This document shows positions 1 through 8,548 of a DNA stretch of 12,526 bases, in pieces; the stretch's first letter is position 1; every line of letters begins with the position of its first letter. The stretch covers positions 1-12,526 of the forward strand of contig JAHZHX010000025.1 of assembly GCA_019420065.1 (NCBI GenBank), given 5' to 3'. Source of the stretch: Clostridiales bacterium. Lineage in GTDB: Bacteria > Bacillota > Clostridia > Christensenellales > Aristaeellaceae. Both the position numbers and the translations under genes were made by a program. Below the pieces are notes generated by a model, which was given only the letters and a program-made list of their open reading frames with translations, had not been told where the DNA came from and searched no databases.

Positions 1-93
1 AAAGAGGAGCTGGATATGCTTTTTGCCCTGATCGACCGCATGCAGGAAAATCTCAAACGCATGAGCGGAAAGGAAGGAAGGGACAAAAAATGA
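1..93 (+). CDS. C-terminal end of a probable MarR-family transcriptional regulator (partial)
   Basis: Only the last 30 codons are in the window, in the frame starting at base 1 and ending with TGA at 91-93. The peptide is a charged amphipathic helix (core LDMLFALIDRMQENLKRM) with a basic tail, as is usual for the C-terminal dimerisation helix of MarR proteins. The stop codon overlaps the start of the next gene as ATGA, so the two are translationally coupled. MarR repressors commonly head operons of two ABC exporter subunits in Firmicutes and control them in response to a toxic ligand. The assignment rests more on this context than on the short peptide, and the DNA-binding domain is not visible. 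Confidence 0.6.
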   Translation, partial: KEELDMLFALIDRMQENLKRMSGKEGRDKK

Positions 94-1841
94 TTAAGCG
101 ACTGTCGGTCTGCATACGCCAGTACAAAAAGCAAGCCATTGCCACGCCGCTGTTTATGGTGGGCGAGGTTGCCATGGAGGTGCTGATCCCCATGGTGATG
201 GCGTACCTGATCGACCGCGGCATCGAACGCGGCGACATGACGCAGATATGGATCAACGGCGCGATCCTGCTGTGTGCCGCCTTTATTTCTTTGTTTTTTG
301 GCGTAATGGGCGGCCGCACGGCGGCCAAGGCCTCCAGCGGCTTTGCCCGCAATCTGCGCCACGATATGTACTATAATATTCAGACGTATTCTTTTTCAAG
401 CATCGACAAATTCAGCACCTCGTCCATCATCACCCGCCTGACGACCGACGTGACCAACGTGCAGAACGCTTTTCAGATGCTGATCCGCATGGCGGTGCGC
501 GCGCCGATGATGATGATTTTTTCCATGGTGATGGCGCTGAGCATCAACGCGCGTATTTCCATGGTGTTCCTGCTGTGCATGCCGGTGCTGGCCCTGGGCC
601 TGTATCTGATCATGAGCCGGACGCATCCCGTTTTCCGCCGGGTGTTCAAGACATACGACAGGCTCAACAATGTCGTGCAGGAAAACCTGCGCGGCGTGCG
701 CGTGGTCAAAAGCTTTGTGCGCCAGGAGCACGAGGTGGAAAAGTTCAACGGCATTTCCGAGTCGATTTACCAGGATTTTACCCGCGCGGAAAAGAATCTG
801 GCCTATAACTCGCCCCTGATGATGGCCTGCGTGTATACCTGCGTACTGGTGATTTCCTGGCTGGGGGCCCGGGCCATCGTCGCCTCCGGCAACAATCCCG
901 ACCTGGGCATGACCACCGGTCAGCTCATGAGCCTGATTACCTATGTGATCCAGATCCTCAGCAGCCTGATGATGCTGTCGATGGTGTTTGTGATGATTAC
1001 CATCTCCCGCGCCTCGGCGCAGCGCATTGTCGAGGTGCTGGAGGAGAAAACGGATATCGAAAGCCCGGAGCGGGCGGTCAAAACCATCAAAGACGGCGCG
1101 GTCGATTTTGAGAATGTGGATTTCAGCTATGCCCGGCGCAGCGAACGCGACTGCCTGAGCCATATTGATCTGCATATTCCCGCGGGCGCGGTGGTCGGCG
1201 TGCTGGGCGGCACGGGCTCGGGCAAATCCACGCTGGTGCAGCTGATCCCGCGTCTGTACGACCCCACCCGGGGCGTCGTGCGCGTGGGCGGGGTGGATGT
1301 GCGCGATTATGACCTGACGGCGCTGCGCGACGCGGTGGCCATGGTGCTGCAAAAGAACGAGCTGTTCAGCGGTACGATCAAGGACAACCTGCGCTGGGGC
1401 AACGAAAACGCGACGGACGAGGAGATTGCGCAGGCCTGCCGCCTGGCGCAGGCGGACGGCTTTATCCGCGACTTCCCGGACGGATACGATACCTGGATCG
1501 AGCAGGGCGGAACCAACGTTTCCGGCGGGCAAAAGCAGCGCCTGTGCATCGCCCGCGCGCTGCTGAGAAAGCCCAAGATCCTGATTCTGGATGATTCCAC
1601 CAGCGCCGTGGATACCCGCACGGACGCGCTGATCCGCGAGGGCTTCCGCGATTATATCCCCGATACCACCAAGATCATCATTGCCCAGCGCGTGTCCTCG
1701 GTGCAGGACGCCGACATGATTGTCGTGCTGGATAACGGCGCCGTCGCGGACTGCGGCACGCATGAAGAGCTGCTTGCGCGCTGCGGCATTTACCGCGAGG
1801 TGTACGAATCGCAGACGAAGGGAGGGAAGGCAAATGAGTAA
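90..1841 (+). CDS. ABC exporter half-transporter, degenerate-site subunit (BmrC/TM287-like)
   Basis: A 583-residue fusion of a six-helix membrane domain (hydrophobic segments near 17-41, 54-76, 133-152, 157-176, 243-264 and 278-303) and an ATPase domain, the usual length for this exporter type. The ATPase has Walker A GGTGSGKST (373-381), signature VSGGQ (477-481) and Walker B ILILDD (497-502). Two catalytic residues are non-canonical: D502 stands where the catalytic Glu should be, and Q533 (IAQRVSSV) replaces the switch His. In heterodimeric exporters such as TM287/288 and BmrCD one subunit carries such changes, so this protein should pair with the product of the next gene. The ATG at 90 overlaps the preceding stop and follows a purine-rich AAGGAAGG stretch. 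Substrate is unknown; multidrug or toxic-compound efflux is likely from the linked MarR gene. Confidence 0.93.
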   Translation: MIKRLSVCIRQYKKQAIATPLFMVGEVAMEVLIPMVMAYLIDRGIERGDMTQIWINGAILLCAAFISLFFGVMGGRTAAKASSGFARNLRHDMYYNIQTYSFSSIDKFSTSSIITRLTTDVTNVQNAFQMLIRMAVRAPMMMIFSMVMALSINARISMVFLLCMPVLALGLYLIMSRTHPVFRRVFKTYDRLNNVVQENLRGVRVVKSFVRQEHEVEKFNGISESIYQDFTRAEKNLAYNSPLMMACVYTCVLVISWLGARAIVASGNNPDLGMTTGQLMSLITYVIQILSSLMMLSMVFVMITISRASAQRIVEVLEEKTDIESPERAVKTIKDGAVDFENVDFSYARRSERDCLSHIDLHIPAGAVVGVLGGTGSGKSTLVQLIPRLYDPTRGVVRVGGVDVRDYDLTALRDAVAMVLQKNELFSGTIKDNLRWGNENATDEEIAQACRLAQADGFIRDFPDGYDTWIEQGGTNVSGGQKQRLCIARALLRKPKILILDDSTSAVDTRTDALIREGFRDYIPDTTKIIIAQRVSSVQDADMIVVLDNGAVADCGTHEELLARCGIYREVYESQTKGGKANE

Positions 1842-3810
1842 CGCGCCGAAAAAAGAAGCCATGCCCATGCGGCCCATGGGAGGCGGCCCCCGCGGCCCGC
1901 GCGCCATGGGCCCCCGCCAGCCGATCAATAAAAAAACCATGCTGCGCGTGCTGAGCTATCTCAAGCCCTACTGGCCGCGCCTGCTGCTGGTGCTGGTATG
2001 CATTGTCATCAGCGCCATCGCCAGCGTATCGGCCGCCACCTTCCTGGGTACGATCATAGACGATTACATCGGTCCGCTGCTGGCGCAGGCCATGCAGGGG
2101 CTGCCCCCTGATTACAGCGGCCTGATCCGGGCGATCCTGCGCATGGCCTGTCTGTACGTTGTGGCCATGTTTGCCACGCTCTTTCAAAGCCGCATCATGG
2201 CGGTGGTGTCCCACAGCGTGCTGCGCCGCATGCGCAACGAAATGTTTGCCCATATGCAGACGCTGCCCATCCGCTATTTTGACACGCATACCCACGGCGA
2301 GGTCATGAGCTACTATACCAACGATACCGATACGCTGCGGCAGATGGTCAGCCAGTCGCTGCCCAACGTGTTTTCCTCGGTCATTTCGTTGGTGGTGGTG
2401 TTCTTCTCCATGCTGGGGTGCAGCGTGTGGCTGACGCTGGTGATGCTGCTCTGCGTGGCTGCCATGCTTCAGGTTACGGCCAAGCTGGGCGGCCGCAGCG
2501 CCTCCTTTTTTGTCAAGCAGCAGCGCTCGCTGGCCAGCCTGAACGGCTATGTTGAGGAAATGGTCAACGGTCAGAAGGTCATCAAGGTCTTTAACCATGA
2601 GGAAAAGGCCAAGGCGGAGTTTGACCGACGCAACGACGAGCTGTGTGAAAACGCGACCAGCGCCAACCAGTTTGCCAACGTGCTGGGCCCTGTCAACAAC
2701 AACCTGGGGCATATCGCCTACGTGGTGCTGGCGATCATCGGCGGCGCGATGGCCATCGGCAACGTGACCAACCTGAGCCTGACGGGCGGGTTTGGCGTGC
2801 TGTCGCTGGGCGCGATCGCTTCCTTCCTGACCCTGTCGCGCAACTTTATGCAGCCCATCAGCCAGATGGCGCAGCAGATCAACTTTGTCGCCATGGCCAT
2901 GGCCGGCGCGGAGCGCATTTTCAGCATGCTGGACGAGAAGCCGGAGGAGGACGACGGCTACGTGACGCTGGTGGACGCACGCGAGGAAAACGGACGTCTG
3001 GTCGAGGCGGAAGGCCATACCGGCATGTGGGCGTGGAAGCATCCGCATCAGGACGGCACGGTGACCTATACCAAACTTGAGGGCGACGTGGTGTTGGAGA
3101 ACGTGGATTTTGCCTACGAGCCGGAAAAGCCTGTGCTGCATGACATTTCCCTGTATGCCAAGCCCGGGCAGAAGGTGGCCTTTGTGGGCGCGACGGGCGC
3201 GGGCAAGACCACGATCACCAACCTGATTAACCGCTTCTATGATATCGCTGACGGCAAGATCCGCTACGACGGCATCAATATCAACAAGATCCGCAAGAGC
3301 GACCTGCGCCGCTCGCTGGGCGTGGTGCTGCAGGACGTCAACCTCTTTACCGGCACGGTGATGGAGAATATCCGCTACGGCAAGCTGGACGCGACCGACG
3401 AGGAGTGCATCGAAGCCGCCAAACTGGCCAACGCGCACGATTTTATCACCCGCCTGCCGGACGGGTACGACACCCTCCTTTCGGGCGACGGCGGCGGCCT
3501 GTCCCAGGGACAGCGGCAGCTGATTTCCATTGCCCGCGCGGCGGTGGCAGACCCGCCGGTGATGATCCTGGACGAGGCTACCTCCTCCATCGACACCCGT
3601 ACCGAGGCGCTGGTGCAGCGCGGTATGGACCGGCTGATGCAGGGACGCACGGTGTTCGTGATTGCGCACCGCCTGTCCACAGTGCAGAACTCCGACGTAA
3701 TCATGGTGCTCGACCACGGCCGCATCATCGAGCGCGGCAGCCATGAGCAGCTGATTGCCCAGAAGGGGCAGTACTACCAGCTGTATACCGGCGCGTTCGA
3801 GCTGGAATAA
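1834..3810 (+). CDS. ABC exporter half-transporter, catalytic-site subunit (BmrD/TM288-like)
   Basis: A 658-residue membrane-ATPase fusion and partner of the preceding gene, which it overlaps by 8 bases. The ATG at 1834 is chosen because GGGAGGGAAGG lies just before it; the frame is open further upstream, but that part reads as antisense-like arginine-rich sequence inside the neighbour. The protein opens with a Met/Gly/Pro/Arg-rich tail (about 8-30). Walker A is GATGAGKTT (452-460), Walker B MILDEA with catalytic E581, and switch H612 is present, so its own Walker side is intact. Its signature reads LSQGQ (556-560) instead of LSGGQ. This altered signature should face the D502/Q533 site of the partner, making one ATP site degenerate and leaving the other (E581, H612 plus the partner's VSGGQ) active. 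A linker of about 40 residues (371-412) between the domains explains the length. Confidence 0.93.
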   Translation: MSNAPKKEAMPMRPMGGGPRGPRAMGPRQPINKKTMLRVLSYLKPYWPRLLLVLVCIVISAIASVSAATFLGTIIDDYIGPLLAQAMQGLPPDYSGLIRAILRMACLYVVAMFATLFQSRIMAVVSHSVLRRMRNEMFAHMQTLPIRYFDTHTHGEVMSYYTNDTDTLRQMVSQSLPNVFSSVISLVVVFFSMLGCSVWLTLVMLLCVAAMLQVTAKLGGRSASFFVKQQRSLASLNGYVEEMVNGQKVIKVFNHEEKAKAEFDRRNDELCENATSANQFANVLGPVNNNLGHIAYVVLAIIGGAMAIGNVTNLSLTGGFGVLSLGAIASFLTLSRNFMQPISQMAQQINFVAMAMAGAERIFSMLDEKPEEDDGYVTLVDAREENGRLVEAEGHTGMWAWKHPHQDGTVTYTKLEGDVVLENVDFAYEPEKPVLHDISLYAKPGQKVAFVGATGAGKTTITNLINRFYDIADGKIRYDGININKIRKSDLRRSLGVVLQDVNLFTGTVMENIRYGKLDATDEECIEAAKLANAHDFITRLPDGYDTLLSGDGGGLSQGQRQLISIARAAVADPPVMILDEATSSIDTRTEALVQRGMDRLMQGRTVFVIAHRLSTVQNSDVIMVLDHGRIIERGSHEQLIAQKGQYYQLYTGAFELE

Positions 3811-3825
3811 ATCGAATAACTGGAG

Positions 3826-3851
3826 GCGGGGCTTTTGTGGCCCCGCTTTTT
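3826..3851 (+). terminator. Intrinsic terminator of the ABC exporter operon
   Basis: A perfect 7-bp stem, GCGGGGC (3826-3832) with GCCCCGC (3840-3846), encloses the loop TTTTGTG and is followed directly by five T residues (3847-3851). It sits 16 bases after the exporter stop codon and separates the efflux cluster from the purine operon. Confidence 0.92.
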
Positions 3852-3892
3852 CCGTTTTCAGGCGGCATAATACTAAAACGCAATATTTTGAT

Positions 3893-3916
3893 AAACGAAA
3901 TAAAAAATATTCGTTT
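3893..3916 (+). promoter_or_regulatory. Candidate operator: AAACGAA-N10-TTCGTTT inverted repeat
   Basis: A perfect 7-bp inverted repeat, AAACGAA (3893-3899) and TTCGTTT (3910-3916), lies just upstream of the -35 box of the purine operon promoter. The ten-base string AACGAAATAA also recurs at 3932-3941, between the -35 and -10 boxes, and a further CGAACATTCG occurs at 3984-3993 in the leader. The CGAA core resembles the Firmicute PurBox (AWWWCCGAACWWT), which would fit the purine genes downstream, but none of the copies matches it fully. The region is AT-rich, so part of the symmetry could arise by chance. Confidence 0.4.
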
Positions 3917-3920
3917 TTTA

Positions 3921-3949
3921 TTGACATGGACAACGAAATAACGTATAAT
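3921..3949 (+). promoter_or_regulatory. Sigma-A type promoter of the purine uptake operon
   Basis: An exact TTGACA (3921-3926) and an exact TATAAT (3944-3949) are separated by 17 bases, the ideal housekeeping promoter. Transcription should start near 3956, giving a leader of about 55 bases before the ATG at 4012. The perfect match suggests strong basal activity, so control would have to come from a repressor or from the RNA leader. Confidence 0.9.
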
Positions 3950-3953
3950 AAAA

Positions 3954-3975
3954 ATGGTTTTTTTCTTAAAACCAT
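3954..3975 (+). promoter_or_regulatory. Hairpin at the predicted 5' end of the operon mRNA
   Basis: ATGGTTTT (3954-3961) pairs perfectly with AAAACCAT (3968-3975) around a six-base loop. The hairpin begins at the predicted transcription start, so the RNA would carry a stem at its very 5' end. Such stems protect mRNA from 5'-dependent decay; as DNA the same dyad could be an operator over the start site. It lacks a T-tract after the stem and is not a terminator. Confidence 0.5.
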
Positions 3976-4011
3976 CAAAAACACGAACATTCGAGGGGAG
4001 AAGGAATCAAC

Positions 4012-5097
4012 ATGAAGAAACTGGTTGCCATTTTGCTGTCCCTGACCATGTTGCTGGGCATGGCGGCTGCCGCTTCCGCCGAGGGCGCGATTGCCGCGGC
4101 GGATCTGAAAATCGGCGTTATCATGATCGGCGATACCAGCGATATGGGCTTCAACTACAGCCATCTGGTTGGCCTGCAGGATATGCAGAAGAACCTGGGC
4201 GTGAATGACGATCAGCTGATTATCCTGGAAAACGTGGCGGATGACAACAGCTGCGCCGAAGCCATTCTGGAGCTCATCAGCAACGGCTGCAACGTCATCA
4301 TCGGCAACAGCTTTGGCTTCCAGACCTATATGTACGAGGCGGCCGCGCAGAACCCGAACGTGTATTTCTGCCATTACAGCGGCATGCTGGAGAACGATAC
4401 CAACTTCTGCCGCTTCAACGCCCGCAACTACCAGACCCGTTATCTGCAGGGCATCGCGGCTGCCATGCGCAGCGCCAGCGGCAAGATCGGCTTTGTCGGC
4501 GCGTTCAAAAACGCCGAGGTCAACGTTTCCCTGAACGCCTATTGCCTGGGCGCGCAGAGCGTCAATCCCGATATCGAGGTCTATGTCAAGTACACCAACA
4601 GCTGGTATGATCCCGACGGCGAATCCGCCGCGGCCAACGCCCTGATCGACCTGGGCTGCGACGTGATCTGCCAGTACGTGAACACCACCGGCCCGCAGGT
4701 GGCCGCGCAGAACCGCGGCGTGTGGGGCCTGGGCGCCGACTCCGATATGACCGAGTTTGCTCCCGACGCGCATCTGTTTGCCGCCTGCATGAACTGGGGC
4801 GCGATCTACACCAAGGTGATCAAGACCATCGTGGACGGCGAGTTCAAGGGCGGCCTGATCTATGGCGACGTGGGCGACGGCACCCTGTACCTGACCCCGT
4901 ACAGCAAGAACATCGTCGAAGGCACTGAGGCGGCTGTGCAGGCGGCCATGGACAAGATGGCCTCCGGCGAATGGGATGTGTTCCAGCAGGATGTATATGA
5001 CAACAACGGCAATCTGATTCCCGCCGAAACGTTTACCGATTCCTATCTCTATTCCGGCATGACCGATCTGCTGGTTAAGGGCGTTTTTGAACGCTGA
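4012..5097 (+). CDS. BMP/PnrA-family ABC transporter substrate-binding protein, probably purine-specific
   Basis: A 361-residue exported binding protein of the BMP (basic membrane protein/PnrA) family, which captures nucleosides or nucleobases and delivers them to an ABC importer. The first 23 residues form a signal peptide (two lysines, hydrophobic core, AAASA then E24), with signal peptidase I cleavage likely after A23. The mature protein shows family hallmarks: an IGVIMIGDTSDMGFN start (34-48), an NGCNVIIGNSFGF block (91-103), GKIGFVGAF (157-165) and TNSWYDPDGE (195-204). There is no lipobox Cys, unlike most Gram-positive BMP proteins, so how it stays near the membrane is unclear. A GAGGGGAG-type ribosome site (about 3993-4003) precedes the ATG. 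As the first gene of the operon, before an attenuating hairpin, it should be made in excess over the membrane parts. Confidence 0.9.
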   Translation: MKKLVAILLSLTMLLGMAAAASAEGAIAAADLKIGVIMIGDTSDMGFNYSHLVGLQDMQKNLGVNDDQLIILENVADDNSCAEAILELISNGCNVIIGNSFGFQTYMYEAAAQNPNVYFCHYSGMLENDTNFCRFNARNYQTRYLQGIAAAMRSASGKIGFVGAFKNAEVNVSLNAYCLGAQSVNPDIEVYVKYTNSWYDPDGESAAANALIDLGCDVICQYVNTTGPQVAAQNRGVWGLGADSDMTEFAPDAHLFAACMNWGAIYTKVIKTIVDGEFKGGLIYGDVGDGTLYLTPYSKNIVEGTEAAVQAAMDKMASGEWDVFQQDVYDNNGNLIPAETFTDSYLYSGMTDLLVKGVFER

Positions 5098-5115
5098 TTC
5101 GATTTCTGATTTTCA

Positions 5116-5154
5116 AGGGGGCACGGCGAGTACGGCCGCAGCCCCCTCTTCTTT
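5116..5154 (+). terminator. Probable attenuator hairpin between the binding protein gene and ade
   Basis: AGGGGGC (5116-5122) pairs with GCCCCCT (5141-5147), and inside it CGGC (5124-5127) pairs with GCCG (5135-5138) around a seven-base loop. The stem is followed by CTTCTTT, a broken T-tract, so termination is probably partial. This is the usual place for a stem that keeps binding-protein mRNA abundant and lowers expression of the later genes. Confidence 0.7.
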
Positions 5155-5163
5155 GCAATAAGG

Positions 5164-5181
5164 CGCTGCGTCTGCGCAGCG
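5164..5181 (+). promoter_or_regulatory. Second intergenic hairpin just before the ade ribosome site
   Basis: CGCTGCG (5164-5170) and CGCAGCG (5175-5181) form a perfect 7-bp stem with the tetraloop TCTG. It ends 7 bases before the AAGGAG ribosome site (5189-5194) of ade and has no T-tract. It may stabilise the 5' end of a processed downstream mRNA; no ligand or protein can be inferred. Confidence 0.5.
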
Positions 5182-5203
5182 GAACGGGAAGGAGCAACAA
5201 AAC

Positions 5204-6982
5204 ATGAAAGCGATTGAAAACCGTGATTATTCCCGCCTGATCGCGGCGGCGACCCAAAAGATTCCCTGCGATCTGACCATAACGAACGTAAAGCTTGTCA
5301 ACGTGCTTACGGGCGAGATTTATCCCGCCAGCGTGGATGTGAAGGACGGCGTGATCGTCCACGTGCAGCCCGGCGAGCGGTGCGATTCGAACAGCAAACG
5401 TGTTTATGACGGCAAAGGCCGCTATCTGCTGCCCGGCTTTGTGGAGATCCACATGCATGTGGAATCCTCCATGCTCACGCCCGAAAACTTTGGCCGCGAG
5501 GCGATTTTGCACGGCACGACGACCGTGATGGTCGATCCGCACGAGATCGGCAATGTCAGCGGCATGGACGGTATTGCGTTCATGATCGAAAACGCCCGCA
5601 AATCGCCTGTGCGCCAGTTCAACCTGGCCTCCTCCTGCATTCCGGCCGATTCCGAGTTTGAAACGGTGCCCTATCCCGTGCGCGCGGCCGAAATGGGCAA
5701 GATGCTTGATATGGACGGCGTGGTGGGCGTTGCCGAGGTGATGGATTCCAACGCCGTGATTGAGGACAAGCCCTTTATGCGCGAGATCCTGGACGAAGGC
5801 CGCAAGCGCGGCGTGGTGATGCAGGGGCATGCCCCCGGCGTGAGCGGGCGCGCGATGTCGGCCTACCGGCTGTCGGGCATCATGAATACGCATACCGTGA
5901 TGAGCGCGGCGGACGTGCGCGAGTGCATGCGCATCGGCATGCATGCCAACATGCAGTCCTCCTCGCTGTCTACCATGTTTGGCCTCAGGGACATGCTGCG
6001 CGGCACGGAGGGCATGAGGTATCAGGATTTCCTTTCGGTCTGCACGGACGACGTGCATGCCAAGGATATGCAGAATAACGGCCATATCAACGCCATCCTC
6101 AAGCAGATGCTGGCGCTGGGAACCGATCCGATGGATGCGATCCGTTGCTGCACCTATAATCCGGGCCGCGAAACGGGCTTTGAGGACATTGGCGCGATTG
6201 CGCCCGGCTTTGCGGCCGATATGCAGCTGGTGGACGCGCTGGACGGGCGTGATCCGCAGGCGGTGTTTGTCGGCGGAGAAATGATGGTGGAGGACGGCGT
6301 GCTGACGCTTCCCGCGGCCGAGCCTTTTGCCGTCGTGCCCTTTGGCGATACCGTCGATCTGCATGAGATTACGGCGCAGGACTGCGAGCTGCGCGTGCCT
6401 GAGCAGGACGCGGAGATCGCCGTGGTGGAGTGCGCCAGCGGCAACCGTCTGACCTTTGGCCTGAGCTGGCAGAAGCTGCCGTGGAAAGACGGTCATGTTG
6501 ATTTGACGACTTGCCCGGATTACTGCTATGTGACGGTGTTTAATCGTTTTGGCCGGGAGACCAAGTGCGTGGCGGTGTACCATGAGTTCGGTCTCAAGCA
6601 GGGCGCGATGGCGACCACTATTTCGCACGACTGCCATAACATCATTGTGGCGTACCGCGACGCGCGCGACGCGGCCGTGGCCGTGAACCGCCTGCGTGAA
6701 ACGGGCGGCGGCATCGTGGCGGTGAAGGAGGGACAGGTCATCGGCGAGGTGCAGCTGCCCGTGGCGGGGCTGATGTCCGTATTGCCCTGCAAGGAGCTGG
6801 TGGAGCGGCTGGATGTGCTGGCGGAGCGGCTGAAGGAATTGTGGAGTGAGGAAACCCCCTCGCTCCTCAAGTTGTCGCTGCTGGCGCTGACGGTCATGCC
6901 CGGCATGGCCATGACCGATACCTGCCTTGTGGACGGCGGTGCGCGCGTGCGTGTTCCCGCCTGGCGCAAAGCGCAGGGCTGA
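5204..6982 (+). CDS. ade: Adenine deaminase (EC 3.5.4.2)
   Basis: A 592-residue cytosolic metalloenzyme of the amidohydrolase superfamily that converts adenine to hypoxanthine and ammonia, feeding purine salvage. Full length for the Ade/AdeC/YicP family. Metal and active-site motifs are all present: HMH (83-85) after LPGFVEI, VDPHEIGNV (from 110), HAPG with H209, NTH with H230, and CTDDVH with D282/D283 (280-285). The N-terminal small beta domain and C-terminal portion (about 310-592) are intact. AAGGAG lies 9 bases before the ATG. It stands between a purine-type binding protein and the ATPase and permease genes of the same importer, which suggests that the imported compound is adenine or yields adenine. 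No phosphoribosyltransferase is encoded nearby, so the hypoxanthine must be used by an enzyme encoded elsewhere. Confidence 0.96.
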   Translation: MKAIENRDYSRLIAAATQKIPCDLTITNVKLVNVLTGEIYPASVDVKDGVIVHVQPGERCDSNSKRVYDGKGRYLLPGFVEIHMHVESSMLTPENFGREAILHGTTTVMVDPHEIGNVSGMDGIAFMIENARKSPVRQFNLASSCIPADSEFETVPYPVRAAEMGKMLDMDGVVGVAEVMDSNAVIEDKPFMREILDEGRKRGVVMQGHAPGVSGRAMSAYRLSGIMNTHTVMSAADVRECMRIGMHANMQSSSLSTMFGLRDMLRGTEGMRYQDFLSVCTDDVHAKDMQNNGHINAILKQMLALGTDPMDAIRCCTYNPGRETGFEDIGAIAPGFAADMQLVDALDGRDPQAVFVGGEMMVEDGVLTLPAAEPFAVVPFGDTVDLHEITAQDCELRVPEQDAEIAVVECASGNRLTFGLSWQKLPWKDGHVDLTTCPDYCYVTVFNRFGRETKCVAVYHEFGLKQGAMATTISHDCHNIIVAYRDARDAAVAVNRLRETGGGIVAVKEGQVIGEVQLPVAGLMSVLPCKELVERLDVLAERLKELWSEETPSLLKLSLLALTVMPGMAMTDTCLVDGGARVRVPAWRKAQG

Positions 6983-7006
6983 CAAAGGATTGGACGGATA
7001 ACAAGC

Positions 7007-8544
<1,538 letters not shown>

Positions 8545-8548
<4 letters not shown>

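Noticed and set aside
1720..1833. Upstream extension of the second exporter subunit to an ATG at 1720
   Set aside because: The added 38 residues overlap the conserved end of the first subunit in another frame and have no ribosome site, whereas the ATG at 1834 has GGGAGGGAAGG in front.
3950..4011. Purine riboswitch in the operon leader
   Set aside because: The leader is only about 55 bases and holds one simple hairpin plus the ribosome site; there is no three-way junction and no conserved purine-aptamer loops.
3954..4208. Short plus-strand frames (for example starting at 3954) overlapping the leader and start of the binding protein
   Set aside because: They begin at the predicted transcription start with no ribosome site and overlap the well supported binding protein in another frame.
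1678..4773. Very long open frame on the minus strand (about 1030 codons)
   Set aside because: It lies antisense to two ABC exporter genes and the binding protein, runs through a clear terminator and promoter, and is rich in His, Ala, Gly and Gln, typical of the reverse frame of GC-rich genes.
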